NCBI GenBank assembly: GCA_003576905.1
Contig: QEVG01000003.1
Span: forward strand, 1 to 51,356
DNA from: Planctomycetota bacterium
GTDB lineage: Bacteria > Planctomycetota > Phycisphaerae > UBA1845 > UTPLA1
Length of the DNA: 51,356 nucleotides
Direction: 5' to 3'
In this document: one piece after another, positions 26,317 to 35,289 of the stretch
Layout: every line of letters starts with the position of its first letter
Position numbering within the stretch: position 1 is the stretch's first letter
The notes under the pieces: model-generated
Seen by the model: the letters and a program-made list of their open reading frames with translations, nothing else
Told to the model about the DNA's origin: nothing
The model's database searches: none
Made by a program: the position numbers and the translations under genes

Positions 26317-27447
26317 TCAGTGCCCCGGCAGGTGCTCGATGAGGTGATCGATCTCATCCTCGGTGTTGTAGAAATGCGGGCTTACCCGAAGCCGCCCCTC
26401 GCGTGCGGCGATCACCGTGCGATACTCCTGCCGCAGATGCGAGACAATGCGCCCGTGGTCGTGCGTCGCCGAAACAAACGCGACGATTCCGCTTGCCTCG
26501 GCCGCGTCACGCGAGCTTACGACGCGGTACCCCTTCTCGCGCACCCCCGTAGCCAGTCGATCCGTCAGCGCTTTCACACGCTCCCAGATCTTGTCGACCC
26601 CCATCTCCAGCAGCCATTCGATCGACGCGCCCAGCCCCCAGATTCCCGCGAGGTTGTAGCTCCCGCCATCGAAGCGCCGGGCGTCATCGCGAAAGTCCAG
26701 GTTGTAATCGCAGAAGTTCAGCGGGTTCTTCACGCTGAGCCAGCCGACGCTCGACGGCTTCAGTAATCCGAGCAGCTCGTGCCGGCAGTAGAACACCCCG
26801 GCCCCTTCCGGGCCGAGCAGCCACTTGTGCCCGTCGGCACTGAGAAAATCTATCTTCATGGCCCGAACGTCGATCGGCGTCACGCCCAGCGCCTGAATCG
26901 CGTCGACACAGAACAGGACGCCCTTCTCCTGGCACACCGACCCCAGCCGGGCGAGGTCCGCGCGAAATCCGCTGGCGAATTGAATCGCGGATATCGTGAC
27001 GACGCGCGTCCGGTCGTCGATCAGCTCGACCAGCCTCTCGATCGGGACGCGCCCCTTGTCCTCGGGCACCATCTTGAGCTGAACACCCGCCTGCCGGAGG
27101 TGCATCCACGGATAGATGTTGGCCGGAAACTCACAGCCGGCCGTCACAACGTTGTCGCCCTTCGACCACGACAGGCCGTTGGCCACGTAGCCCAGCCCCT
27201 CGCTCGTGTTCTTGACGAACGTCACTTCCTCGGGATGGCAATTCAGCAGCCGCGCGGTGAGCTGTCGCACGCGCTTGCTTTCGGGATAAAGCCCCCCGCG
27301 CGCGTAGGCATGATTCTCCGCTTCATCGACGAATCGCCGCATCGCGGCGGCCGCCCGTCCGGAGAGGGGCGCAACCGCTGCGTGGTCCAGGTAGTTATAG
27401 TGCCGAGTAATCGGCATTTCGGCCCGAATGGCGTTGATATCCAGCAT
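26317..27447 (-). CDS. Class V aminotransferase-fold PLP enzyme (cysteine-desulfurase-like)
   Basis: A 376-residue fold-type I PLP enzyme. The Schiff-base lysine is Lys208 in SADGHKWLLGPEG, and the cofactor pocket is seen in FVKNTSEGLGYVANGL and CVDAIQALG. The C-terminal small domain contains FDGGSYNLAGIWGLGASIEWL and a final RVSPHFYNTEDEID helix. The family includes cysteine desulfurases, kynureninase-like and isopenicillin-epimerase-like enzymes; the active-site Cys loop of IscS/SufS is not evident, so desulfurase activity should not be assumed. The ATG at 27447 has GGGAG six bases upstream. The longer frame upstream is basic and Ser-rich and lies in the leader of the promoter at 27614. Confidence 0.85.
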   Translation of the reverse strand: MLDINAIRAEMPITRHYNYLDHAAVAPLSGRAAAAMRRFVDEAENHAYARGGLYPESKRVRQLTARLLNCHPEEVTFVKNTSEGLGYVANGLSWSKGDNVVTAGCEFPANIYPWMHLRQAGVQLKMVPEDKGRVPIERLVELIDDRTRVVTISAIQFASGFRADLARLGSVCQEKGVLFCVDAIQALGVTPIDVRAMKIDFLSADGHKWLLGPEGAGVFYCRHELLGLLKPSSVGWLSVKNPLNFCDYNLDFRDDARRFDGGSYNLAGIWGLGASIEWLLEMGVDKIWERVKALTDRLATGVREKGYRVVSSRDAAEASGIVAFVSATHDHGRIVSHLRQEYRTVIAAREGRLRVSPHFYNTEDEIDHLIEHLPGH

Positions 27448-27613
27448 TGCTCGCGCTCCCGGCTGTCCCCCGGCGGCGGCGGAAGCCTCTCCCTCCGCGC
27501 CGCGACCCGGCGATGATTCCCTGTGTTCGCTCCGGACCGTCGCGATTTCTTCAGGCCATCGCGACCGGCTCGTCCGACCGCGCCGCCCGGATGAACGCGA
27601 CGCCCCTACTCGT

Positions 27614-27619
27614 ATTATA
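27614..27619 (-). promoter_or_regulatory. -10 element of the class V aminotransferase promoter
   Basis: TATAAT reads on the minus strand at 27619-27614. The best -35 match, GACTAA with an 18-base spacer, is weak, so the promoter may need an activator or depend mainly on its -10. Confidence 0.4.
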
Positions 27620-27715
27620 CGCCACGAGGACGAAAGGTTAGTCGACACGTTCAAAATGCGATTTCGGATGCCCTCGTTCGTGGTCGGTTCCGAGAACCGC
27701 GCGATTTCCCAATGG

Positions 27716-27745
27716 AAAAGCCCGTGGCGGCTCGCTCCACGGGCT
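27716..27745 (-). terminator. Intrinsic terminator of the first PEP-CTERM gene
   Basis: On the minus strand AGCCCGTGG (27745-27737) pairs with CCACGGGCT (27727-27719) around a nine-base loop and is followed by TTTTCC. The gene stops at 27797, about 50 bases before the hairpin. Confidence 0.75.
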
Positions 27746-27796
27746 CACGGAAATCGGTGCGGCTCTCAACCGGAATGAAGCGCGATGCGGAGTCGG

Positions 27797-28888
27797 CTAA
27801 TCCCGCGTCTTTGCGCGTTGCTTGCGCGCGCAGGTGATGGCGGCCAGGGCCGAGCCTACAAGCAACATCGTGCCGGGCTCTGGAATCGTGGTTAGGTCCT
27901 CGATCGCGGGCTGTTCCTCGGAAATCTCGAGGTTCAGCGCCTCAAACCCCGGCACCGACGTGGGCATCCCGTTTTGGATGAACCCCAGCGGGTCATTCTG
28001 AAACGCCGTAATAAACATCTGCTGCATCAGGAAGTCCATCTCCGCGTCCGTGACCGCTTCGCCGGACGAAAGGCGAGTGAGGATCTCATCGACCTTCATC
28101 TTGTTCGAGTCAATGCTGCCGGTCGCGCCCGAGATGCTCCGCGGAAACGCCGCGGCCTCGGTCTGTCCCAGCATCTGGGCAAGGCTCGCGAATGCGTCAA
28201 ACAGAACATGGCCCGATAGCTCGACCGGACCCGTGTCGAAATCCGTCACCTGTTCATCGTGCACCACGAATCCGTCGGCCGTGTATTGTCCGACATTGGT
28301 AATCTGCATGCTGAAGTCGTAGAAGCCCAGCGCGTTGATGCGCCCGTCTGCCGAGTAGATGATGTTGCCGGTCCACTCGAAGTCCTGCACGCCCGTGTTC
28401 ACCGTCACGTTGTAGCGTATCGGCGCCGGCCGGAATGAGGTCTGCCCGCTGAACACGTCAAAGCCGCGCTGGCCCGTCTCCGACTGGAAGAACAACTCGG
28501 GAATCAGCACCGTCGTATAGCCGATCTGGTCGTGAATGCCGACCGGCTGGTTCGTGTTGACCAGTGTCGGATCGACGCCCAGTTGCAACTTGATCGGCCC
28601 CAGATCCAGCGTGTTCGGATTGTCAAACGTGTCCGTGCCGAAGAAACGGAACTGCTCGTACGTGTAGCCCCGGCCCGTCCGGTTGTACCGGATCGCATGG
28701 TCATAAATATTGTTCTCGAAAAGCGGCCCGCCGTCCGGGAAGAGACTGAACGTCCGGTCGCCGACGAACTCGAGTCCGCGAAACAGCGTCTGCTGCCAGC
28801 CCGTGTACTGCCCGAAGACGGGCCCGCCGGAGTATCCCACGCTGACGACCGCCAGCACGCCGCCGATGAACAAACGCCGATTTCGCAT
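27797..28888 (-). CDS. PEP-CTERM sorting domain protein, secreted, function unknown
   Basis: A 363-residue exported protein. The N-terminus (RRLFIGGVLAVVSVGYSGGPVFGQ) is a signal peptide; the C-terminus (TTIPEPGTMLLVGSALAAITCARKQR) is a PEP-CTERM anchor with the PEP motif, a hydrophobic helix and a basic tail. Such proteins are processed by exosortase and usually delivered to the surface together with exopolysaccharide. The middle is rich in Gly, Asp, Asn and aromatic residues and predicted to be strand-rich, without a family I recognise. The ATG at 28888 has GGGAGG a few bases upstream. It is a single-gene unit by its terminator, between the aminotransferase and the M20 dipeptidase genes on the same strand. 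Confidence 0.92.
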   Translation of the reverse strand: MRNRRLFIGGVLAVVSVGYSGGPVFGQYTGWQQTLFRGLEFVGDRTFSLFPDGGPLFENNIYDHAIRYNRTGRGYTYEQFRFFGTDTFDNPNTLDLGPIKLQLGVDPTLVNTNQPVGIHDQIGYTTVLIPELFFQSETGQRGFDVFSGQTSFRPAPIRYNVTVNTGVQDFEWTGNIIYSADGRINALGFYDFSMQITNVGQYTADGFVVHDEQVTDFDTGPVELSGHVLFDAFASLAQMLGQTEAAAFPRSISGATGSIDSNKMKVDEILTRLSSGEAVTDAEMDFLMQQMFITAFQNDPLGFIQNGMPTSVPGFEALNLEISEEQPAIEDLTTIPEPGTMLLVGSALAAITCARKQRAKTRD

Positions 28889-29038
28889 GATCAGGACCTC
28901 CCGTTGGGCCGCTGCCGCGGTGCGTGCGCACCTTGCTTGACCTCACGGGAATATCGGCGACATCACCGGCCGCGATGAGAACGGCCCCCCGGAATATCAG
29001 GCCCCCCGGGAACACGTCCAATAAGCAGTGCAACACCC

Positions 29039-30409
29039 TCATATCAGCCCGAATAACGCCGCGGACGCCTTCATGCCTGACTCAAAGTCCCTGATGTGAA
29101 AGAACTCGTTCGGCGAATGCGCATTACAGTTGGGCATGCAGTACCCCATCATGAGGCTGTCAGCCCCAAGCACCTGTTTCAGCATCGGGAGAATCGGCAG
29201 GCTCCCTCCCTCGCGGATGAACACCGGCTCCTTTCCGAACCCGATCGCCACCGCCTGCCGCGCCGCCTTCATCCCCGGCGACTGCACGTCCGCCAGGTAC
29301 GGATCGCAGCTGGCATGCGACTTGATCTCGAGTGTCACAGTGTCCGGCACTCTCGATCGAACCGCCTCCTCGAAGAGCCGCTCGATCTCCTCCGCCTTCT
29401 GGTCCGGAACGAGCCGCATCGACACCTTTGCCCCCGCCATTGACGGGATGATCGTGCTCGAGCCCTCCTTCATGTACCCGCCGTAGATCCCGTTCACGTC
29501 GAACGTCGGCCGCGCCCAGCGGCGATACAGCATCGAATAACCCTTCTCGCCCCATGTCCTCGGACTGCCCACGTCCTTGATGAAGGCCGCCTCGTCAAAC
29601 GGCAGGCCCTCCATCATCTTCACTTCCTCCGCCGACATCTCCTTGACGCGGTCATAAAACCTCGGAATCGTCACCCGCCCGTTCTCGTCGTGGAAGGAAG
29701 CGATCACCCTTGCGAGCACGTTGGCCGGATTCGCCGCGACACCGCCGTACGTCCCGCTATGCAGGTCCTTTTTGGGCCCGCGTAGGATGATCTCCTTATA
29801 GATCAGTCCCTTCGTCGCCGCCGTGACCGCCGGGACGCCCTCGCCGAACTGCGCGGTGTCGTGGATGACGACGTAATCGCAGGCCAGCCGCTCCCGGTTC
29901 GCCTTGACCAGCTTCGCGAGATTCTTCGAGCCGACCTCCTCCTCGCCTTCGATGCAGAATTTCAGGTTTACCGGCAGCGTGCAGGCCGTCTTCATCCACG
30001 CCTCGGCAGCAAGAATCGCGCACAGCACCTGCCCTTTGTCGTCCGCCGCCCCGCGACACACGATCCTTCCATTCTGGACCGTCGGTACGAACGGACCCGT
30101 CTGCCACAGCGATACATCGCCCTCCGGCTGAACGTCGTAGTGCCCGTAAACCAGCAGCGTCTTGCGGCCCGGCTGTTGCGGCCCTTCCGCAATCACCGCA
30201 GGCCAGCCGTCCGTCTCGACGATCTCCGCCTTCAATCCGGCCAGGCGGCATCGATCACATGTCCACTGGGCCGCCTTGCGCATGTCGCTCGCGTGATCCG
30301 ATTGCGCCGAGATGCTTGGTATCTTCAGCCACTCGATCAGTTCCTGGCGGAACCGATCCTTGTGGTCATCGAGATAAGCAATTGCTTTCTGTATGGCTTC
30401 ATGTGACAT
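29039..30409 (-). CDS. M20 family metallopeptidase (dipeptidase)
   Basis: A 456-residue cytosolic zinc dipeptidase. Conserved metal-site segments are seen: LVYGHYDVQPEG (first His/Asp), RGAADDKGQVLC (bridging Asp), CIEGEEEVGSKN (catalytic Glu pair) and VVIHDTAQFGEG. A lid domain is inserted between about residues 200 and 340. The best fit is the M20A/M20 dipeptidase branch acting on short peptides or acylated amino acids; the exact substrate is unknown. It is divergent from nuoE, sharing the region 30410-30621. Confidence 0.9.
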   Translation of the reverse strand: MSHEAIQKAIAYLDDHKDRFRQELIEWLKIPSISAQSDHASDMRKAAQWTCDRCRLAGLKAEIVETDGWPAVIAEGPQQPGRKTLLVYGHYDVQPEGDVSLWQTGPFVPTVQNGRIVCRGAADDKGQVLCAILAAEAWMKTACTLPVNLKFCIEGEEEVGSKNLAKLVKANRERLACDYVVIHDTAQFGEGVPAVTAATKGLIYKEIILRGPKKDLHSGTYGGVAANPANVLARVIASFHDENGRVTIPRFYDRVKEMSAEEVKMMEGLPFDEAAFIKDVGSPRTWGEKGYSMLYRRWARPTFDVNGIYGGYMKEGSSTIIPSMAGAKVSMRLVPDQKAEEIERLFEEAVRSRVPDTVTLEIKSHASCDPYLADVQSPGMKAARQAVAIGFGKEPVFIREGGSLPILPMLKQVLGADSLMMGYCMPNCNAHSPNEFFHIRDFESGMKASAALFGLI

Positions 30410-30555
30410 GCCGGGCTCCCCGTATCGAGTCGTGTGGTTCGCGGTCCAGCCCGCCCCATTCGCGCGGCTGGACCCGCGGACGACCGCGATTTCAACCCGC
30501 CCTTTTAATCGAATTCGCCGCCCTCCACAATTTACCGCGCCGAGCGGACCGGGTG

Positions 30556-30584
30556 TTGCCGCTGGCCGAAGCGCGCCATACGAT
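30556..30584 (+). promoter_or_regulatory. Sigma70-type promoter for nuoE
   Basis: TTGCCG (30556-30561) and TACGAT (30579-30584) are separated by exactly 17 bases. The start site is near 30591, about 30 bases before the ATG at 30622, which supports that start over the much longer upstream frame. Confidence 0.65.
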
Positions 30585-30621
30585 TAGGCCCGGTCCGGCA
30601 GTCGTCCCAGGAGCTTCCCAC

Positions 30622-31254
30622 ATGGCATGGCAGGCGGTTGATCGCGCATCCCCGGTTATCGACGAAAAGGCTCCCGCGATTCTCAGCGATGCCGTGCGCG
30701 ACAAGATTCGATCGTTTCTTCCCCGTTACGAAACGCGCCGCGCCGCCCTGCTGCCCGCGCTGCACATCGTTCAGGACGCGCTGGGCCATGTCAGCCCCAG
30801 GGCCATGGTCGAGATCGCCGAAGTGCTTGAGATTCCGCCCAGCCAGGTCATGGACACGATGAGCTTTTACACCCATTTCTGGGATCACCCCAAGGGTAGA
30901 AAAGTCGTCGTTGTTTGCCGCAGTCTCTCCTGCCAGGTGATGGGCTCGGATGCCCTGCTTCAGGCCGTCAAGAGCGAACTCGGAATCGACGAGCACGGCA
31001 CAACCAAGGACGGCCAGTACAGCCTCCTTACCGAAGAATGTCTTGCCGCCTGCGACCACGCTCCCTGCATGCTCATCAACGAAAAAATGCACAAGTGCGT
31101 CAAACCCGAACAGGTCGGCAAGATTCTTAAGGACGCAAGGAACGATCAGATCGCGTATCCCCGGTCCGACCTGTTCGACAAGCCTGCTGAAGGGCCGGTC
31201 GCCACGACCGACCTGCCCAGGACGTCGGACGTCAGGGAAATGAAAGAGTCGTAA
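30622..31254 (+). CDS. nuoE: NADH-quinone oxidoreductase subunit E (24-kDa, 2Fe-2S)
   Basis: A 210-residue subunit of the NADH-oxidising module of respiratory complex I, or of a related NAD-linked hydrogenase or dehydrogenase. The thioredoxin-like domain binds one 2Fe-2S cluster through Cys in VCRSLSCQ and in EECLAACDHAPC. The N-terminal helical region (about 20-85, RAALLPALHIVQDALGHVS) is the contact with NuoF. The C-terminal 35 residues are an extra charged tail. The ATG at 30622 has AGGAG nine bases upstream. Unusually, two unrelated membrane-protein genes separate it from nuoF on the same strand. Confidence 0.95.
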   Translation: MAWQAVDRASPVIDEKAPAILSDAVRDKIRSFLPRYETRRAALLPALHIVQDALGHVSPRAMVEIAEVLEIPPSQVMDTMSFYTHFWDHPKGRKVVVVCRSLSCQVMGSDALLQAVKSELGIDEHGTTKDGQYSLLTEECLAACDHAPCMLINEKMHKCVKPEQVGKILKDARNDQIAYPRSDLFDKPAEGPVATTDLPRTSDVREMKES

Positions 31255-31344
31255 GCCGGTGCGGCGGCCCGCCGGCGCCCGTACGTGAACGCTTCGCGCT
31301 TGCACCTCACAAATCGCGCGCACCGCGCTTTGGCGACGGAAGTG

Positions 31345-32592
31345 ATGACATCCATCCCAGTCAATCCAGCCGGCGCGCCCGCCGCCACGCGAAATCACGC
31401 GATCGGCTGCTTGCTGCTTCTACTCGTTGCGATTTATCTCGTCGCCGGGCCGTACGCCCGCTTCTCCGACTGGCACGTGGACGCCGCTGAAAACCCCGGA
31501 ATGGCCGAGGCCCTGGCCTGGCACGAGGGCCGGCTTGATCTTCCCCACCGAATGCACGACTCGGCCCTTTACGACGGTCGCGTCTATAACGTCTTCCCAC
31601 CCCTCTTTACACTTCTCGCGTGGTTCGCGACGTGGCTCGGCCCCGCCCTCGGAGCCCCCGACGGACAGTTTCCCTCCGCGTGGCTTGTCACGCTCGTGGC
31701 ACTGCCCGTCGCCGTCACTGGCTACGCCGCCTTCCTTTCCGCGAAGATCCGGCCCGGCTGGGCGGCCTTGTTTGCCGCAGGCTGGATTCTCGGCACACCG
31801 ATCCTTCCCGCCCTTGCCACCGCGCGCGAAGGGGGCATCAACCACATAAGCCACCTGCTCTCCCAGACCGGTCTTATGCTCATTGCAATCAGCCTCTTCA
31901 GCGGTCGGCGCTTCGCATGCGGCCTCATCGGCATTCTTATTGCCGCGTGGTCGCGCCCTCTCTGTATTCTCTTCGCCCTCCCGCTGCTGAGACGCGCGTC
32001 CACCGCCGAGCCGCCGCGCCGCAAGCGCCGAATGATCGCCCTTGCCGTCACGGTGCTCGTTTCCCTGGCACTGCCGATGGGCCTGAGCTGGGCAAAGTTC
32101 GGCTCGCCCATCGACAGCGGATACAAGTACCTCTATCAGGGCCGTGACGACGATCTCGCCCAGGCCGGCCGCCGTCGACTATTCTCGCTCGACTATGTCC
32201 CGAAGAATCTCTGGTACATGAACATCGAACTCCCCGGCTGGGAGTCCGGCGATTACGGCCTCCGCCCCGACGTAAGCCCCTACGGCGCGAGCATCTGGTT
32301 CACCATGCCCATACTTGTTCTCATCCTCATCGATTTCCGCCGCGTGTGGCGCGACTCGATCGAGCGTTGGACGATGCTCGCCTCATTCGCCGTCGTGGGC
32401 GGACTGCTCTGCTTTCACAACACCGGGTACATCCAGCCCGGCTATTACCGCTTTGCCCTCGATTTCATCGCCCTCTGGCTCGTGATCATCGCCCGCCACT
32501 TCACTGCCGATCCCTGGCGCGCCCGCCTAACGATCGGCGCCTTTGCCTGGAGCATTCTCTACTTTAATCTGGTCACGCAGATGTATTCGTGA
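31345..32592 (+). CDS. Polytopic membrane protein of unknown function, paralogue of the next gene
   Basis: A 415-residue integral membrane protein with about 10-11 hydrophobic helices. The signature EGRLDLPHRMHDSALYDGRVYNVFPPL lies in the first large extracytoplasmic loop, the place where membrane glycosyltransferases (GT-C fold) bear acidic catalytic residues (here WHVDAAENPGMAEALAW), so a lipid-linked glycosyltransferase is possible but not shown. It is about 30-40 percent similar by eye to the following gene. I use the ATG at 31345 (GGAAG three bases upstream) over a GTG at 31285. It begins 90 bases after nuoE. Confidence 0.8.
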   Translation: MTSIPVNPAGAPAATRNHAIGCLLLLLVAIYLVAGPYARFSDWHVDAAENPGMAEALAWHEGRLDLPHRMHDSALYDGRVYNVFPPLFTLLAWFATWLGPALGAPDGQFPSAWLVTLVALPVAVTGYAAFLSAKIRPGWAALFAAGWILGTPILPALATAREGGINHISHLLSQTGLMLIAISLFSGRRFACGLIGILIAAWSRPLCILFALPLLRRASTAEPPRRKRRMIALAVTVLVSLALPMGLSWAKFGSPIDSGYKYLYQGRDDDLAQAGRRRLFSLDYVPKNLWYMNIELPGWESGDYGLRPDVSPYGASIWFTMPILVLILIDFRRVWRDSIERWTMLASFAVVGGLLCFHNTGYIQPGYYRFALDFIALWLVIIARHFTADPWRARLTIGAFAWSILYFNLVTQMYS

Positions 32593-32608
32593 GCACGGAG
32601 CCGATGAC

Positions 32609-33907
32609 TTGAGCCAGACGCCCGCACACGATGCCTTGCCTCAGGCCCCCCCTGCCGAGCCGCGCTGGCGCGTCGCCGCTTGCTTTGCCCTCATGCTCGT
32701 CGCCATTCAACTCGCCCTCGGCCCCAAGATCCGGCTCTCACAGTGGGGAATCGCCGCGGAGTCGAATGCCGCCGTCATGGAGGGCGCCGCCTGGCTCCAG
32801 GGAAGGCTCGACCTCCCCAATCAGGGCACCGACCCCGCCCACAAGCGGATGCACGACACCGCCTGTTACGATGGCAAAGTCTATAACGTCTTCCCGCCCC
32901 TTCTTGCGTTTCTGACTGTTGCGCTTGCCCCGCTTCACAAATTCCTTCTCGGCCGCGCCGACATCTGGGTTCAGTCCACACACCTGCTCTTCGTTTTCTG
33001 GCCGCTGCCCATTACGGGTTTCTTTGTCTTTCGAAGACAGGTCGGCGATTCCGCTTGGGCCGCCGTGCTCACTGTCGCATGGATGGGCGGCACGGCGCTG
33101 TTGCCGAATATTGCCGGCGCCTCGACCGGCCTGCTGGGACAGATCAACCATGTCCTGTCACAGGTCGGCCTCCTCATCCTCGCCGCCGACTGCCTCGGCC
33201 GACGGCGAATCTGGCCGAGCCTGATCGGTCTCGCCATTTCCACGTGGACACGCCAGATGACGGCCCTCTTTGCCCTGCCGCTCCTGTGGGTCGCCTGGAA
33301 GGAAAAAAAACTCGGCCGCTGCCTTGCCGGTCTCGCCGTGGTCGCCGCCCCGCTCTTGATCCTGAACCACCTGAAGTTCGGTTCACCCCTCGATTTCGGC
33401 TATCGCCACATCTATGTGAACCGCGACGAAGAGCCGCTCGCCCGGCGATGTCGCCAGCACGGGCTCTTTTCTCCCCATTTTCTCCCCGAAAACTTTTACT
33501 ACATGCACATCGCCCCGCCCCGCGTTGACGAAGTCTCGCTCACGCGAATTCACGTCCTTTCGGCCGGTCAGCACGGTACCAGCATCTGGATCACCTCGCC
33601 GTTTCTCGTTTTTGTCCTGATTTCCGCCGGACCGTGGCTCCGGGACCCCACCCGCCGCGCCTTGATGCTGGGCACTTTGCCTGTCATGCTCGGCAACTTA
33701 TGCTATCACGGGACGGGGTTTCTCCAGGATGGTTACAACCGCTTCGCCCTGGACTTCCTCCCGATCTGGCTGGTCGTTGCCGCGCCTTGGACCCGAGGAG
33801 GCTGGCGAACATGGCTCTTCCTGGGCTGCGTGGCGTGGAGCCTTCTGTATTTCCAACAGATAACGCCGAATCAGGCGATTCTGGCTTCGGCAGTGGGTGG
33901 TGAATGA
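32609..33907 (+). CDS. Polytopic membrane protein of unknown function, paralogue of the preceding gene
   Basis: A 432-residue membrane protein with the same layout as its neighbour: first helix ACFALMLVAIQLALG, then GIAAESNAAVMEGAAWLQGR and the shared RMHDTACYDGKVYNVFPPLL loop, then about nine further helices. The loop signature is nearly identical in both genes and points to a common, probably GT-C-like or transport, activity. The start is a TTG at 32609 with GGAG eight bases upstream; the upstream in-frame ATG lies inside the previous gene. Its stop overlaps the nuoF start by four bases (ATGA), so nuoF translation is coupled to it. Confidence 0.8.
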   Translation: MSQTPAHDALPQAPPAEPRWRVAACFALMLVAIQLALGPKIRLSQWGIAAESNAAVMEGAAWLQGRLDLPNQGTDPAHKRMHDTACYDGKVYNVFPPLLAFLTVALAPLHKFLLGRADIWVQSTHLLFVFWPLPITGFFVFRRQVGDSAWAAVLTVAWMGGTALLPNIAGASTGLLGQINHVLSQVGLLILAADCLGRRRIWPSLIGLAISTWTRQMTALFALPLLWVAWKEKKLGRCLAGLAVVAAPLLILNHLKFGSPLDFGYRHIYVNRDEEPLARRCRQHGLFSPHFLPENFYYMHIAPPRVDEVSLTRIHVLSAGQHGTSIWITSPFLVFVLISAGPWLRDPTRRALMLGTLPVMLGNLCYHGTGFLQDGYNRFALDFLPIWLVVAAPWTRGGWRTWLFLGCVAWSLLYFQQITPNQAILASAVGGE

Positions 33908-35268
33908 GCAAGTACGAACCGGTCCTCCTGAAAAACGTCGGCGTCGAGGGCATTCGGTCCCTGAAGGTTTACCGCGAACGCGGCGGATACTCCGCCGCCG
34001 AAAAGGCCCTGAAGAACCACACGCCCGAGGAGATCGTCGAGATTATCAAGGCCAGCAACCTTCGCGGCCGCGGCGGCGCGGGCTTCCCCGCCGGCATGAA
34101 GTGGTCCTTCCTCCCGCCGGACAGGAAGATTACCTATCTCTGCGTAAACGCCGACGAATCCGAGCCCGGCACCTTCTGCAACCGCGTCCTCATGGAGCAA
34201 GACCCCCATCAGCTCCTCGAAGGCATCATCATCGCCGGATACGCCACGCGCACCACTACCGCCTACATCTACATGCGCGTCGAATTTCACGAGCAGTTTC
34301 ACGTGCTTCAGAAGGCCCTCGACGAAGCCTACGCCGCCGGTCTCTTCGGTAAGAAGCTCTTCGGCACCGACTACCAGCTCGAATGCCACATTCACCGCGG
34401 CGCCGGGGCATACGTCTGCGGCGAGGAGACCGGGCTGATCGAAAGCCTCGAGGGCAAGCGCGGCTGGCCGCGCATCAAACCGCCGTTCCCCGCGATCGAA
34501 GGGCTTTTCCGACGGCCCACCGTCGTGAACAACGTTGAGACGATCTGCTGCGTTCCGCACATCGTCGAACGCGGTGCAAACTGGTTCAAGTCGATCGGAA
34601 GCGAGAGCTCGGCCGGACCCAAGCTCTACACGATCAGCGGCCCGGTGAAACGGCCAGGCTGCTACGAGGCGCCCCTCGGCATTTCCTGCCGCGATTTGAT
34701 CTTCGGAGACGAATTCGGTCAGGGCATGATCGATGGCAGAAAGGTCAAGGGCTGCATTCCGGGCGGACTGTCGGTCGGCATCCTGACCGAGGCCGAACTC
34801 GACTGCAAGCTTGACTTCGACGACGTCCGCAAGTACGGCCTGCTCGGTCTCGGCACGGCCGGCGCAATCGTCATTCCCCACGACGCCGACATACGGCAGG
34901 TCCTTGCCAACGTCGCCAGGTTCTATTCGCACGAAAGCTGCGGCCAGTGCACCCAGTGCCGCGAGGGCACCAACTGGATGTACAAGATCGCCATGCGCAT
35001 CGCACTGGGCGCCGGCCGGATTTCCGACCTCGACCTCCTCGTGGAAGTAACACGCAACATGGGAATGATGCCCGGTCTGTCGATCTGCGGCCTGCCGGAC
35101 GGCGCCGCCTACCCCATTCGAACCATCGTCGAGAAATTCCGCGACGAGTTTGAGCAGCACATCCGCCGCCAGGAGCCAGGCCGCGTCGAGCATGTGCTCA
35201 AGCGATTGAACCCCGCCGTGTACGAATTGCCGATTCTCGGCCAGCGCGGCCCGCGATGGGTGGCCTGA
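33904..35268 (+). CDS. nuoF: NADH-quinone oxidoreductase subunit F (51-kDa, FMN and 4Fe-4S)
   Basis: A 454-residue flavoprotein that oxidises NADH in complex I or a related enzyme. The NADH/FMN site is seen in LRGRGGAGFPAGMKW, VNADESEPGTFCNR and GAGAYVCGEETGLIESLEG. The N3 4Fe-4S cluster ligands are in ESCGQCTQCREGTNWM, with the fourth Cys in MPGLSICGLPDG. Length and order match the family. It is coupled by an ATGA overlap to the second membrane-protein gene, and no nuoG follows: the next gene is on the other strand. The other subunits of the complex must be elsewhere. Confidence 0.96.
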   Translation: MSKYEPVLLKNVGVEGIRSLKVYRERGGYSAAEKALKNHTPEEIVEIIKASNLRGRGGAGFPAGMKWSFLPPDRKITYLCVNADESEPGTFCNRVLMEQDPHQLLEGIIIAGYATRTTTAYIYMRVEFHEQFHVLQKALDEAYAAGLFGKKLFGTDYQLECHIHRGAGAYVCGEETGLIESLEGKRGWPRIKPPFPAIEGLFRRPTVVNNVETICCVPHIVERGANWFKSIGSESSAGPKLYTISGPVKRPGCYEAPLGISCRDLIFGDEFGQGMIDGRKVKGCIPGGLSVGILTEAELDCKLDFDDVRKYGLLGLGTAGAIVIPHDADIRQVLANVARFYSHESCGQCTQCREGTNWMYKIAMRIALGAGRISDLDLLVEVTRNMGMMPGLSICGLPDGAAYPIRTIVEKFRDEFEQHIRRQEPGRVEHVLKRLNPAVYELPILGQRGPRWVA

Positions 35269-35289
35269 CGGCGCCAAGCCTCAACGCGG

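Larger units (their letters stand above)
27448..27796. other. Intergenic region with aminotransferase leader and a terminator
   Basis: No gene is supported in these 349 bases. A perfect -10 hexamer for the downstream aminotransferase lies at 27614-27619 and would give a leader of about 160 bases, which is GC-rich without an obvious conserved fold. The right end holds the terminator of the PEP-CTERM gene at 27716-27745. Confidence 0.5.

Noticed and set aside
28931-29031. Promoter for the first PEP-CTERM gene (TTGGAC/GATATT, 17-base spacing, near 28993-29021)
   Set aside because: Spacing is right but both hexamers are weak and a GATATT copy occurs nearby, so it was not called.
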